DNA from: Prescottella equi
Lineage (GTDB): Bacteria; Actinomycetota; Actinomycetes; Mycobacteriales; Mycobacteriaceae
NCBI RefSeq assembly: GCF_020171745.1
Contig: NZ_JAIVAH010000029.1
Location: 97,871 to 161,870, forward strand
Direction of reading: 5' to 3'
Length of the DNA stretch: 64,000 nucleotides
Positions 43,034 through 51,631 of this stretch are shown one piece after another (the stretch's first letter is position 1; every line of letters begins with the position of its first letter). The notes under the pieces are model-generated. The model searched no databases, had not been told where the DNA came from, and worked only from the letters and a program-made list of their open reading frames with translations. The position numbers were made by a program, and so were the translations under genes.

Positions 43034-44533
43034 GTGGATCGGAAGACGCAGTACGACGCCGTGATCGTCGGTGCCGGCTTCGGCGGGATGGGCGCCGCGA
43101 TCGCCCTGAACCGGCTCGGCCTGACGAACCTGGCGATCCTCGAACGCGAGGACGACCTCGGCGGCACGTGGCACGTCAACCGCTACCCGGGGCTGGCCGT
43201 CGACATCGCGTCGGTCACCTACTCGTACTCGTTCGAGCCGAATCCGAACTGGTCGCGTTTGTTCGCGCCCGGCGCCGAGCTCAAGAGGTACGCCGAACAC
43301 GTCGCCGACAAGTACGACCTGCGCCGCTACATGCGGTTCGGGGCCGTCGTGACCGGCGCCCGCTGGGACGAGGACGCCCGGCACTGGGTGGTGGCGACCG
43401 ACGGGGGCGAACAGGTCACCGGCCGCTACCTGCTCACCGCGACCGGATTCCTGTCGCAGCCGCAGCTGCCGTCCATCGACGGCATCGACACGTTCGCCGG
43501 ACGTGTCCTGCACACCACCGCGTGGGAGGACGGCATCGACCTGACGAACTCGCGGGCCGCGATCATCGGCACCGGCGCCACCGCCGTCCAGCTGATCCCC
43601 GAGGTCGCCCGGAAGGCGCGGGAACTCACCGTCTACCAGCGCACCCCGATCTGGGTGGTGCCGAAGCTCGACATGCCGATTCCCGCTGTGGTGCAGCGAC
43701 TCTTCTCGCGGGTGCCGGTGACGCAGCGCGTGGCCCGCGCCGTCAGCGACGCGATCCTCGAGGGCATCATGGTCAGCGCCGTGCTGCACTACCGGCAGGC
43801 GAAGATCCTCAACAAGGGTGCCGCGGCGGCGTCCAAGCTGTTCCTGCGCGCGCAGGTGCGCGACGGCGGCCTGCGCCGGAAACTGACGCCCCACTACGAT
43901 TTCGGCTGCAAGCGGCCGACGTTCTCCAACCACTACTACCGCGCCTTCACGAAGCGGAACGTGAACCTGGAGACCACGTCGATCGCGCGGGTCGAACCGG
44001 ACGCCGTCGTCACCACCGACGGCCGGCGCACCGAGATCGACACCCTGGTCCTGGCGACCGGCTTCAACCTGTGGGATGTGAACTTCCCGGCCATCGAGGT
44101 GATCGGGCGGGACGGTCGAAACCTCGGGAAGTGGTGGCGGGACAACCGTTTCCAGGCGTACGAGGGTGTCGCGGTGCCGAAGTTCCCGAACTTCCTCACC
44201 CTGGCGAGTCCGTACTCGTACAGCGGGCTGTCGTACTTCACCACCATCGAATCGCAGATGGCGCACATGACCCGGCTGCTCACCGAGATGCGGCGGCGAG
44301 ACTCCGACGTCTTCGAGGTGACCGAGGACGCCAACACGAGGTTCCTCGACCGGATGACCGCGAACCTCGACGATTCGGTCTTCTACGGCGGCAGCTGCGG
44401 CTCGGCGCGGTCCTACTACTTCAACCAGCACGGCGAGGCCGCGCTGCTGCGTCCGACGTCGACCGCCAACGCCTTCGCGGAGGCGCGGAGTTTCCCGCTC
44501 GACGACTATCGGATGGAGTCGTCGAGCGCGTGA
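43034..44533 (+). CDS. Baeyer-Villiger-type flavin monooxygenase
   Basis: A 499-aa FAD/NADPH monooxygenase. It has an N-terminal VGAGFGGMG dinucleotide fold, the BVMO fingerprint FAGRVLHTTAWEDG near residue 154, and a second Rossmann motif IIGTGATAVQLIPE. The GGTWHVNRYPGLAVD active-site loop is typical. It probably inserts oxygen next to a ketone or oxidises N/S; the substrate is unknown. GGGGAGGGTGAA precedes GTG 43034. Confidence 0.87.
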   Translation: MDRKTQYDAVIVGAGFGGMGAAIALNRLGLTNLAILEREDDLGGTWHVNRYPGLAVDIASVTYSYSFEPNPNWSRLFAPGAELKRYAEHVADKYDLRRYMRFGAVVTGARWDEDARHWVVATDGGEQVTGRYLLTATGFLSQPQLPSIDGIDTFAGRVLHTTAWEDGIDLTNSRAAIIGTGATAVQLIPEVARKARELTVYQRTPIWVVPKLDMPIPAVVQRLFSRVPVTQRVARAVSDAILEGIMVSAVLHYRQAKILNKGAAAASKLFLRAQVRDGGLRRKLTPHYDFGCKRPTFSNHYYRAFTKRNVNLETTSIARVEPDAVVTTDGRRTEIDTLVLATGFNLWDVNFPAIEVIGRDGRNLGKWWRDNRFQAYEGVAVPKFPNFLTLASPYSYSGLSYFTTIESQMAHMTRLLTEMRRRDSDVFEVTEDANTRFLDRMTANLDDSVFYGGSCGSARSYYFNQHGEAALLRPTSTANAFAEARSFPLDDYRMESSSA

Positions 44534-44551
44534 GGGGGAGGGGTGCCTCTG

Positions 44552-44576
44552 GCGCCGAGTCGAGGATCCTCGGCGC
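44552..44576 (+). terminator. Hairpin downstream of the monooxygenase
   Basis: GCGCCGAG (44552-44559) pairs with CTCGGCGC (44569-44576) across a 9-nt loop, 18 bp after the stop. Together with the nested palindrome CGAGGATCCTCG it makes a strong stem, a likely terminator before the next gene. Confidence 0.55.
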
Positions 44577-44615
44577 AGTATCCTCGGAGGTCGCCCCACG
44601 ACTCGAGGATCATCC

Positions 44616-45200
44616 ATGCCTGACATCCACCCGGCCGCGACCGACGCCAGCTTCAAGCTGCTGCAGACCGACCCGTTCTTCGACGTAGTGGTCGATCTGA
44701 TCGCCGGCTATCTCGCGTCGGCGTTCGACGACCCCGCCGCAGTCGAGGTGGACGAGTGGACTCTGAGCTGTCTGCCGAGCACGAACAAGACCGCCGAGCG
44801 CGAGCGCCTGTTCACGCTCAACATCGGTCCGATGGAAGTGCTCTACGTGGAGCGCTACACGGAGAACGGCGAGACCGTCGACTTCCGCACCGTGCTGTTC
44901 ACGTCGTTGTCGGCGCTGCAGCGCAGCACCGGGTACAGCCTGGACGGGCTCACGCTGGCCAATCCGCTCCTGCGCTTCAAGCAGACCGAACACGCGTCGG
45001 CGGACGGTGACGGTGTACTGATCGACTGGTTCCTGTCCGACGAGGGCGCCGACGAGCAGTTCTTCGAACTGCCGCTCGACGAGACGACGATTCGTCCGCT
45101 GGCCGAGCTGCTGGTGAGCAAGGGGCGCGGCCCGTTCGCGCAGTACCACAACCGTGCGTTCGCGCAGCACGTCCTCGATGTGATGAACGAGGATGCCTGA
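44616..45200 (+). CDS. Hypothetical protein, 194 aa
   Basis: I do not recognise the family. It is acidic and soluble, with no signal or membrane segment; a central strand-rich part (RLFTLNIGPMEVLYVERY) is followed by an acidic loop (DGDGVLIDWFLSDEGADEQFFEL). It is coupled to the following DUF6308-like gene, whose SD lies in its last codons. Confidence 0.6.
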   Translation: MPDIHPAATDASFKLLQTDPFFDVVVDLIAGYLASAFDDPAAVEVDEWTLSCLPSTNKTAERERLFTLNIGPMEVLYVERYTENGETVDFRTVLFTSLSALQRSTGYSLDGLTLANPLLRFKQTEHASADGDGVLIDWFLSDEGADEQFFELPLDETTIRPLAELLVSKGRGPFAQYHNRAFAQHVLDVMNEDA

Positions 45201-45201
45201 C

Positions 45202-45834
45202 ATGACGATTCGGCTCCCGAAGGTTCTGGCGTCCGACGACGCCGCTGCCGTCGAGGTGCTGCGACGGTACTTCACCGAGCCGCTCGTCAAGACCGGGTAT
45301 CTGCGCAGCGGCGCCCGCTGGGACACGTGGGACTCGACCGGGACCCGCGAGCGGGACGCCGACGTCTTCACCGCGGACGACCTCGTGGCGGTCACGATGC
45401 TGGCGGTGGAGGTCTCTCCAGACGGCGCGCAGATCCTGTTGCGGGAGCGCGGCGACGAGCTCACCGAGTTGCTGGCTGCCGTCGGTCCCGACCGTGACCT
45501 CGTCGACGAGGCGGACGAACTGACGCCCGAGTCGCCGGTGTGCCGGCTCGAGGCGGCGCTGTGGACGGTCCCGAGCATCGGCCGCACCGTGGCGTCCAAG
45601 CTGATCGCGCGGAAGCGTCCGCGTCTGTTCCCGATCTACGACCGAGCGATCGGCGAGGTCCTCGACACCAAGCAGGCCCACCTCGAACCCGTGCGCCAGG
45701 CGCTGCGTGGCAACGACGGCGAACTGCATCGGCGCCTCGTGTCGCTGCGGGAACAGGCCGGACTGGACGGCTCGATTCCGGCGCTGCGGATCCTCACGGT
45801 TCTCGCGTGGATGCAGCTGAAGTCTCCGCGCTGA
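45202..45834 (+). CDS. DUF6308-like protein
   Basis: A 210-aa protein. The run FTADDLVAVTMLAVEVS, WTVPSIGRTVASKLIARKRPRLFPIYDRAIG and VLAWMQL matches the actinobacterial DUF6308 family, which looks like a small helical DNA- or tRNA-associated fold with a conserved K-L-x-A-R-K-R-P-R motif. ATG 45202 was chosen over 45193 because GAGG then has 9-base spacing. Function unknown. Confidence 0.65.
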   Translation: MTIRLPKVLASDDAAAVEVLRRYFTEPLVKTGYLRSGARWDTWDSTGTRERDADVFTADDLVAVTMLAVEVSPDGAQILLRERGDELTELLAAVGPDRDLVDEADELTPESPVCRLEAALWTVPSIGRTVASKLIARKRPRLFPIYDRAIGEVLDTKQAHLEPVRQALRGNDGELHRRLVSLREQAGLDGSIPALRILTVLAWMQLKSPR

Positions 45835-45907
45835 TCCCGCGCCGATGAGTTCCACGTCCCGGCCCGGTCGATATCTGTGAGACGACGTTCGACGGACGGA
45901 GGCACGC

Positions 45908-46510
45908 ATGACGACCGAATACGACCTGGGGCCGGCATCGGCACAGGTGGGCCGGGTGGTCGCCGGGGTTCGCGACCAGCAGCTGGAACTTCCGACGCCC
46001 TGCACAGAGTGGTCGGTGGCCGACCTGGTGCGCCATCTCCTCGAGCTGACGAGCGCGTTCGCCGCCGCTGCTCGCAAGGCGTCGTTTCCAGGAGACGGGT
46101 CGGCGCGGCCGGCTGAACTGCCCGTCGACTGGCGAGAGCAGCTCGATCGGCAGCTCGAGGCACTGGCCGCCGCGTGGCGTGAACCCGGCGCCTGGCAGGG
46201 CGAGGCGGAAGCCGGTGGCGTGACCATGCCCGCCGCCGTCATGGGTGCGGTGGCAATCGACGAACTGGTCCTGCACGGGTGGGACCTCGCGCGTGCCACC
46301 GGCCAGGCCTTCGAATCCGACTCGGCCAGTGTCGAGGCGAGCCTGGAGTTCGCGGCCGCGATGTCCGTGCCCGGCAAGGAGGCCGGTCGCGACGGGCTCT
46401 ACGGGCCTGTGGTCCCGGTCCCGGACGATGCCCCAGATCTGGATCGGCTCCTCGGATACGCAGGACGCGATCCGCGGTGGACGCCGTCCGGCGAGATGGT
46501 GGGTGAGTAA
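45908..46510 (+). CDS. TIGR03086-family (DinB-like, mycothiol-type) metal-binding protein
   Basis: A 200-aa four-helix DinB/MDMPI-type protein. LPTPCTEWSVADLVRHLLE (metal His) and IDELVLHGWDLARATGQ (second metal His) are the family hallmarks. Relatives include mycothiol-dependent maleylpyruvate isomerase, and many are of unknown thiol-transfer function. GGAGGC precedes the ATG. A single gene. Confidence 0.83.
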   Translation: MTTEYDLGPASAQVGRVVAGVRDQQLELPTPCTEWSVADLVRHLLELTSAFAAAARKASFPGDGSARPAELPVDWREQLDRQLEALAAAWREPGAWQGEAEAGGVTMPAAVMGAVAIDELVLHGWDLARATGQAFESDSASVEASLEFAAAMSVPGKEAGRDGLYGPVVPVPDDAPDLDRLLGYAGRDPRWTPSGEMVGE

Positions 46511-46575
46511 CCGCTGCGCGCCTGTGGACGATCATGGATCGGCATGCGGTAACGCCGAGCCCTGATGGAGGAACA

Positions 46576-47388
46576 GTGTCCGATACCCGGCAGTCCGTGG
46601 ACTACGGCGAGGTCGCGGGGGCGGTCGTCAGCGCGCTGCCCGACGAAGGACACCGCGGTGTGAATCGTCTGAGCGTCGCAGTCATCACCGCGGCACAGTC
46701 GTTCGATGCGCTGCTCGCAGCCTTCCGACGGGTCGAGGCGGCTCACGGAGGCGATGGGCGGTGCTTCCTGACGCTGGATGACCCGAACCAGTGCCTCTAC
46801 ACGAGCGGACACGCGCGCGGTAAGCACGATCTGGACGGGGATGTCGAGTACCCGGACGACGAGACCGACGACGCCGTCCTCGCCTACGACACCGCGGTGT
46901 TCGAGTCGGCCCGGACGGTGCTCACCGACCCGGACCGCGCGGTTCGATGGGAGGACGTGTGTGGTTCGCTCGTCACCGCGCCGAGCGACATCGACGCGCT
47001 GGTCGCGCTCAACCGCGATCCCGGTCTGGTGGTGGACGACGTGCACGTGGTGCAGTGCCTGCCCACCCGCGACGACATCGATCTGCTCGCCGACCTTCCG
47101 AACGGCTACTTCGCTGGTGACTGGACGCCGTTCGAGAGTTGCACGGTGGCGCGCTGGATGCGGGAGCGGCACGGGTACGAGCTGGCCGGGATCGGCGCGT
47201 CCACCCTCGGGTTCCTGAGCGTCCTCGATCCCGAACAGCGCGACGTCGACGCACTCATCGCGGATCTGCGGGAGTTGTACGGGCAGCGCGACGCCGACGC
47301 GTGGAACGAACTCGGGGACGTGCTGCGTGGCTCGCCGACGCTGCTGCTCGGCTACACGGAGAACTTCGCGGACCTCACCGAGGCCTAG
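46576..47388 (+). CDS. Hypothetical protein, 270 aa
   Basis: No family recognised. A soluble, acidic protein; the middle contains GRCFLTLDDPNQCLYTSG and VVQCLPTRDDIDLLADLPNGYFAGDW. The start GTG 46576 follows GGAGGAAC; the longer frame has no SD. It reads as a monocistronic gene convergent with the DUF3558 operon. Confidence 0.55.
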   Translation: MSDTRQSVDYGEVAGAVVSALPDEGHRGVNRLSVAVITAAQSFDALLAAFRRVEAAHGGDGRCFLTLDDPNQCLYTSGHARGKHDLDGDVEYPDDETDDAVLAYDTAVFESARTVLTDPDRAVRWEDVCGSLVTAPSDIDALVALNRDPGLVVDDVHVVQCLPTRDDIDLLADLPNGYFAGDWTPFESCTVARWMRERHGYELAGIGASTLGFLSVLDPEQRDVDALIADLRELYGQRDADAWNELGDVLRGSPTLLLGYTENFADLTEA

Positions 47389-47412
47389 ACCGGGCAGACG
47401 AGCGGCTGTGGG

Positions 47413-47778
47413 TCAGCCTCCGATTCCCGTGAACCGCTGCGCGTTCGACTCCTCGGCGGCAGCGTAGTTCGCCGCGATCTTCTCGAACACCGACCGCATC
47501 TCCGTGACGACGGTGATGTGGTCGGCGAGCGCCCGATCCAGCGGATACTCACCGCCCGACGCCTTCTGCTCGAACTTGCGGGCCAGTGCGACGCCGGAGG
47601 GGAGATGGCCGAGGCCGTCGACTGTAGCGAGGCGTTTTGCGTCTCGTTGGAGGATGACCAGTTCGCGGTGTAGTTCGGCGCAGCGGGCCGCACACTTCTC
47701 GGCGACGCCGGCCTCGAGGAAGAGCTCACCGGAATCGACCATGGCGCCGAGTTCGTTCCATGACGGGGTTGTCCACAT
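47413..47778 (-). CDS. Small helical protein partnering the DUF3558 lipoprotein
   Basis: A 121-aa mostly helical protein with no signal peptide. It is about WXG100 length but has no central WXG; it begins MWTTPSWNELG and has a Cys pair (EKCAARC). Genes like this often follow DUF3558 lipoproteins in Rhodococcus/Nocardia. GAAAGG precedes the ATG, and it starts 15 bp after the lipoprotein stop. A type VII-like substrate is possible but unproven. Confidence 0.6.
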   Translation of the reverse strand: MWTTPSWNELGAMVDSGELFLEAGVAEKCAARCAELHRELVILQRDAKRLATVDGLGHLPSGVALARKFEQKASGGEYPLDRALADHITVVTEMRSVFEKIAANYAAAEESNAQRFTGIGG

Positions 47779-47793
47779 GGTCGGGCCTTTCGG

Positions 47794-48324
47794 TCAGCGG
47801 GGCAGAGTTGGCTCGAGGAACTGCGCGCTCCTGATCGCCTGCGGACAAGGACTTTCCGACGGTGGCAGCCCCTTGGTCTGGTCGGTCCGGAGCATCAGAG
47901 CGTCAGGCCCCGCGGCGACCACGACGTCGCAGTGCTCGTTGCGTTTGTCCGACGTCTCACGAACCGTGAAGGCTTCGCGTCCGTTCAGTTCGATAGGCGT
48001 CGCGTCGGTGAATCGCTCGTTGGTGAGGATCGAGTCGATCGGCCTTCCGGTGGCGAAGATGGTGACGAAGAAGGAGAGATCCGGGTCGTTCCAACTGCAC
48101 AGGCTCCAGCCCGGCTGCTTGACGTCTTGGATATCCCGCTCCTCCGACGCCGGATCCAGCCCGATCGTGTGCAGCACCTCGTCCGGAATGCTGCACGGAT
48201 CGAATGCCGGCTCCCCGGCGTCGGCCTTGGGAGTCTCGGCCTGCCCCTCGACGCTGGTCGACCCGCAGCCGGCCAGTCCTACGACACTGGCCACTACGAG
48301 AACAGCAATACCCCAGGACCTCAC
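47794..48324 (-). CDS. DUF3558-family lipoprotein
   Basis: A 176-aa lipoprotein with lipobox VGLAGC near residue 20 and the DUF3558 pattern: FDPCSIPDEVLHTIGLDP, GWSLCSWNDPDLSFFVTIF and a late PCPQAI. The conserved Cys pairs should form disulfides. Found on the outer face of the membrane; role unknown. GTG 48324 diverges from the padR gene. Confidence 0.78.
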   Translation of the reverse strand: MRSWGIAVLVVASVVGLAGCGSTSVEGQAETPKADAGEPAFDPCSIPDEVLHTIGLDPASEERDIQDVKQPGWSLCSWNDPDLSFFVTIFATGRPIDSILTNERFTDATPIELNGREAFTVRETSDKRNEHCDVVVAAGPDALMLRTDQTKGLPPSESPCPQAIRSAQFLEPTLPR

Positions 48325-48448
48325 GTTTCCCCCTCGATTCGCCCAGACGACTCGCTCATTGGATCAGACGCAGCGAGACCGCACCCGGTTCCATCGAATG
48401 ACCCGCCCGTGGCTACTGGTGACCACGCCACCCTTTTCAAAGATACGA

Positions 48449-48464
48449 TCACGATATATCGTGA
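48449..48464. promoter_or_regulatory. Perfect 16-bp palindrome TCACGATATATCGTGA (PadR operator)
   Basis: Fully symmetric, 32 bp before the padR start and in the divergent gap with the lipoprotein gene. PadR proteins bind such AT-centred palindromes, so autoregulation is the likely role. Confidence 0.68.
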
Positions 48465-48495
48465 GTGTGTCGGAAAACGATGAAAGGAAGAACCG

Positions 48496-49143
48496 ATGAG
48501 GAACATGAATCACCGGCGAGGGCCGGAACAGATGCACGGACACCCCGCGTGGGGTGAGGAGATGGGCCGTCAGCGCCGCCATCACCGCCCCTTCGACGGC
48601 GAGGATCCCCGCATGCGCGGTGGTCGCGGCCGGGGTCGCGGACACGGCGGACCCCGCGGACGCGGTGGCATGGGTCGAGCAGGTCGCGGCGACGTCCGCG
48701 CAGCCGTCCTGCTCCTGCTGAAGGAGGACTCGATGTACGGCTACCAGCTGATGCAGACCATCACCGATCGCACCAACGGTGCGTGGCGTCCCAGCGCCGG
48801 CGCGATCTACCCGAAGCTCCAGCAGTTGGAGGACGAGGGCCTGGTGCAGACGACCGCCGAGGGCGGACGCAAGCTCGTCACCCTCACCGACGCCGGACGT
48901 GAGTTCGTCGAGCAGAACGCCGAATCCTGGGGCGACCCGTTCGCCTTCGCGGGATCGGGACCCGATCTACGCGGACCGCTCCACGACCTGCACGGCGCCG
49001 CCCGCCAGGTCCAGATGTCCGGGACCGCCGAGCAACTCGCCGCGGCGGAGAAGGCGCTCACCGACGCCCGACGAGCGCTGTACCTGATCCTGGCCGGCGA
49101 CGACCGGGACGCGGGCACGGACGACACCACCACGGAGTCGTGA
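48496..49143 (+). CDS. PadR-family transcriptional regulator with basic Gly/Arg/His-rich N-terminus
   Basis: A 215-aa regulator. Residues 1-62 are low-complexity, rich in Arg, Gly, His and Met (RGGRGRGRGHGGPRGRGGMGR). The winged-helix PadR domain begins at DVRAAVLLLLKEDSMYGYQLM and includes GAIYPKLQQLEDEGLV. A helical dimerisation tail follows. The His/Met-rich leader could bind metal, or the RG repeats could add DNA affinity; both are guesses. AAGGAAG precedes ATG 48496. Confidence 0.83.
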   Translation: MRNMNHRRGPEQMHGHPAWGEEMGRQRRHHRPFDGEDPRMRGGRGRGRGHGGPRGRGGMGRAGRGDVRAAVLLLLKEDSMYGYQLMQTITDRTNGAWRPSAGAIYPKLQQLEDEGLVQTTAEGGRKLVTLTDAGREFVEQNAESWGDPFAFAGSGPDLRGPLHDLHGAARQVQMSGTAEQLAAAEKALTDARRALYLILAGDDRDAGTDDTTTES

Positions 49144-49167
49144 ACACCGGCGTGACCGGTCACCCGG

Positions 49168-49710
49168 TCACGGCAGGCGCTGCGCGCCGAGCGGTTCGAG
49201 GTCGAACTCGTTCTCGCCGAACAACTCCACCGACTCGGCGCGCAGCACCGTCACCGCTGCATCCAGTGACGGTCCGAGCAACCGCAGCGAGTTCATTCGC
49301 TGCGAGCAGTACACCGGGAACTCGCCGTGCTCGTCGCGAGCGGCGGTGTTCCACAGCACATCCCCGTTCTCGCTGATCGCGAAGACGCACAGCGAATCGA
49401 CCAACGACCAGTCGCCGTCCGGTTCGATCATCCAGTCGAATTCCTCGGCTCGACCGTCGAGGTACGTCTCCCGCAGCCGCTCGGTGAGTATCCGACTCCT
49501 GGCCTGCCAGCCGTCCGCGTATCCAGCGAGCACGGGCGGATAGACGAGCCACAGCCCGAACAGCCGGCCCCAGCCGAGACCGCGTACGAACTCGCGATAC
49601 GACGCCGGGAACCCGCCGCCGTCGGCGAACGCATACGCGTCCAACAGGTCGAGATCGAGATGAGAGACCGTGGGCGTGCCCTGCACGCGAATCGAGGAGA
49701 ACTCGGACAT
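49168..49710 (-). CDS. SMI1/KNR4 (SUKH)-like protein
   Basis: A 180-aa protein with SUKH-type features: FPASYREFVRGLGWGRLFG near residues 34-52, then DSLCVFAISENGDVLWNTA. SUKH proteins are often immunity proteins against toxin effectors, but many are housekeeping-like. It begins 3 bp after the response-regulator stop and so appears to be the third gene of that operon. No toxin gene is adjacent. Confidence 0.65.
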   Translation of the reverse strand: MSEFSSIRVQGTPTVSHLDLDLLDAYAFADGGGFPASYREFVRGLGWGRLFGLWLVYPPVLAGYADGWQARSRILTERLRETYLDGRAEEFDWMIEPDGDWSLVDSLCVFAISENGDVLWNTAARDEHGEFPVYCSQRMNSLRLLGPSLDAAVTVLRAESVELFGENEFDLEPLGAQRLP

Positions 49711-49713
49711 CCG

Positions 49714-50334
49714 TCAGCGAATCCCGTCCCGCCGCAGGGCGATCGAGACCGCGGCGGCCCGCGAGTCGACACCGAGCTTGGCGTAGATGTGTGCGAGATG
49801 GGTTTTCACCGTCGCCTCGCTGATGAACAAGCGTTTGCCGAGTTCCTTGTTCGTCAGCCCCTCGGCGAGCAGGCTCAGCAACTCCGCCTCCCGCGCCGTC
49901 AGGGCCTGATCGGGGCGTCGCATCCGGTCCAGCACCCGCGCCGCCACCGGCGGCGACAGCACGCTGCGTCCGGCGACCGCGTCTCGGATCGCGCCGAAGA
50001 TGTCCCTCGGCGCAGAGTCCTTGAGGAGATAGCCGATCGCGCCGGCGTCGAGCGCGCGCACCACGTCGGCGTCGGTGTCGTAGGTGGTGAACACCAGCAC
50101 CGGCTGATCGGGCCGCGCCGCGCGCAGCCGTCGGATCGCCTCCACGCCATCGATTCCCGCGCCGAGCGCCAGATCCATCATCACCACGTCGGGGGACCGG
50201 TCCGCGGCCATCGTGACGGCGTCCTCACCGGTGTCGGCCTCGCCGATCACCTCGAGGTCCGGCTGCGAATCCAGCAGGGCCCGCAGGCCGGCGCGCACCA
50301 CGAGATGATCGTCGACCAGCAGCACCGAGATCAC
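49714..50334 (-). CDS. NarL-family response regulator (SenR-like context)
   Basis: A 206-aa regulator. The receiver has VDDH, phospho-acceptor Asp in MMDLALG, FTTYDTD and LLKDSAP; the LuxR HTH is LTAREAELLSLLAEGLTNKELGKRLFISEATVKTH-type. ATG 50334 overlaps the kinase stop by four bases. The gene arrangement beside an HbpS-type protein recalls Streptomyces SenS-SenR. Confidence 0.88.
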   Translation of the reverse strand: MISVLLVDDHLVVRAGLRALLDSQPDLEVIGEADTGEDAVTMAADRSPDVVMMDLALGAGIDGVEAIRRLRAARPDQPVLVFTTYDTDADVVRALDAGAIGYLLKDSAPRDIFGAIRDAVAGRSVLSPPVAARVLDRMRRPDQALTAREAELLSLLAEGLTNKELGKRLFISEATVKTHLAHIYAKLGVDSRAAAVSIALRRDGIR

Positions 50335-51488
50335 GACGCGCCCCCGACCGGAATCTGCGCTGCAACGACGGTGCCCTCACCGGGAGCACTCTCCACCGAG
50401 AACGTGCCGCCCAGCGCCTCGACGCGCTGGCGCATCGCGGGCAGCCCGAACCCGCTCGTCTCGCCCACCACGAACCCGGCGCCGTCGTCGAACACGTCCA
50501 GGGCGACGGCGTCGGGCAGATACGTCAGGGTCACCCCCACAGTGTGCGCGTTCGCGTGCCGCCGGATGTTCGACGCCGCGCTCTGCACGATCCGCAGCAG
50601 CGCGTGCTCGACGTCCGACGGCAGCCCCACCGGCTCGCCGATCACCCGCAGCTGCGCCGACGGCACGTACCCGCGGACGGCCGCCAGCAGCGCGGCGTCG
50701 AGCGTCTGCGTCTCGAGGTCGGGGGAGCTCAGGTAGTGGACGAGGTTGCGGGTCTCGGCGAGGTTCTCGCGCAGCGAGCGGGTGGCCACCCGAACCTCGT
50801 CGCGGGCCCGCGCACCGGGCTGGTCCCACACCTCGTCGGCCGCCTCGAGGTGCAGCAGCGCGCTGGTGAGACCCTGGGTGACGGTGTCGTGGATCTCCCG
50901 CGCGAGACGCTCCCGCTCGGACAGCACGCCGGCCTCCCGCTCGGTCTCGGCGAGCCGCGACTTGGCGTCGACGAGTTCGCCGAGGAGGCGTTCACGCTCG
51001 GCGCTGTCCCGCTCCACCTGCCCGTACGCGAGCACGATCAGCCCGCCGGTGCACAGCGGCGCCAGCAGCACGGCCCACTCGGTGCGGCCGCTGAACGACG
51101 CGAACTCGATGCCCGCGAACACCGCGAGCGCCGCGACGATCAGGTATGCCGCCCAGCGCGGGAACGCGCGGGTGCACAGGAAGAAGATGGGGAACGCCGT
51201 CCACGCGAAGCTCGGCGCCAGCCACACCAGCGCCACCCACGACGTCAGCACCGGCCACACCCACGGCTGCCACGCGCCGCCGCGCCGGGACAGCGCCACG
51301 ATCACCGCGTACATCGCGGCGAGCATCACGATCAGCCCGGCGACGACGAGCCACCGTCCGCTCACCCCGTGATAGGTCAGGTAGCGGGCCGTCGACGCCG
51401 CGAGCAGCACGTAGAACGAGAGGTGGATCGCGACACCGAGCGGTCCGCGGAAGGCGGCGTTGTCCGCGTTTTCCCGGTTGCCCTGCAT
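50331..51488 (-). CDS. Sensor histidine kinase, HisKA_3 type (SenS-like context)
   Basis: A 385-aa kinase. Five or six membrane helices (about residues 15-160) are followed by a coiled coil, the H-box ERLAREIHDTVTQGLTS and a HATPase with IVQSAASNIRRHANA and DDGAGF...GFGLPAMRQRVEALGG. The large membrane sensor with almost no extracellular domain fits sensing through a partner, and the divergent HbpS/GlcG lipoprotein is a candidate. ATG 51488 gives a normal start. Confidence 0.87.
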   Translation of the reverse strand: MQGNRENADNAAFRGPLGVAIHLSFYVLLAASTARYLTYHGVSGRWLVVAGLIVMLAAMYAVIVALSRRGGAWQPWVWPVLTSWVALVWLAPSFAWTAFPIFFLCTRAFPRWAAYLIVAALAVFAGIEFASFSGRTEWAVLLAPLCTGGLIVLAYGQVERDSAERERLLGELVDAKSRLAETEREAGVLSERERLAREIHDTVTQGLTSALLHLEAADEVWDQPGARARDEVRVATRSLRENLAETRNLVHYLSSPDLETQTLDAALLAAVRGYVPSAQLRVIGEPVGLPSDVEHALLRIVQSAASNIRRHANAHTVGVTLTYLPDAVALDVFDDGAGFVVGETSGFGLPAMRQRVEALGGTFSVESAPGEGTVVAAQIPVGGAS

Positions 51489-51605
51489 CGGGCCGATCCT
51501 ACGGACGCCGCGGGGGCCCGGGATCGGCCATTCGGATGATCCGACGGTGGCCGCGCGGCCGATGCCGCGAACCCGGCGTCGGGGCGAGGGTGGAATCACT
51601 CGATT

Positions 51606-51615
51606 CCCCCCCCCC
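51606..51615 (+). repeat. C10 homopolymer tract
   Basis: Ten consecutive C bases lie 16 bp before the ATG of the HbpS-like lipoprotein, between the presumed promoter and the start. Such tracts can slip. Here a length change would alter promoter or leader spacing, not the reading frame. Confidence 0.6.
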
Positions 51616-51631
51616 GTTCGAAAGGCCCCCG

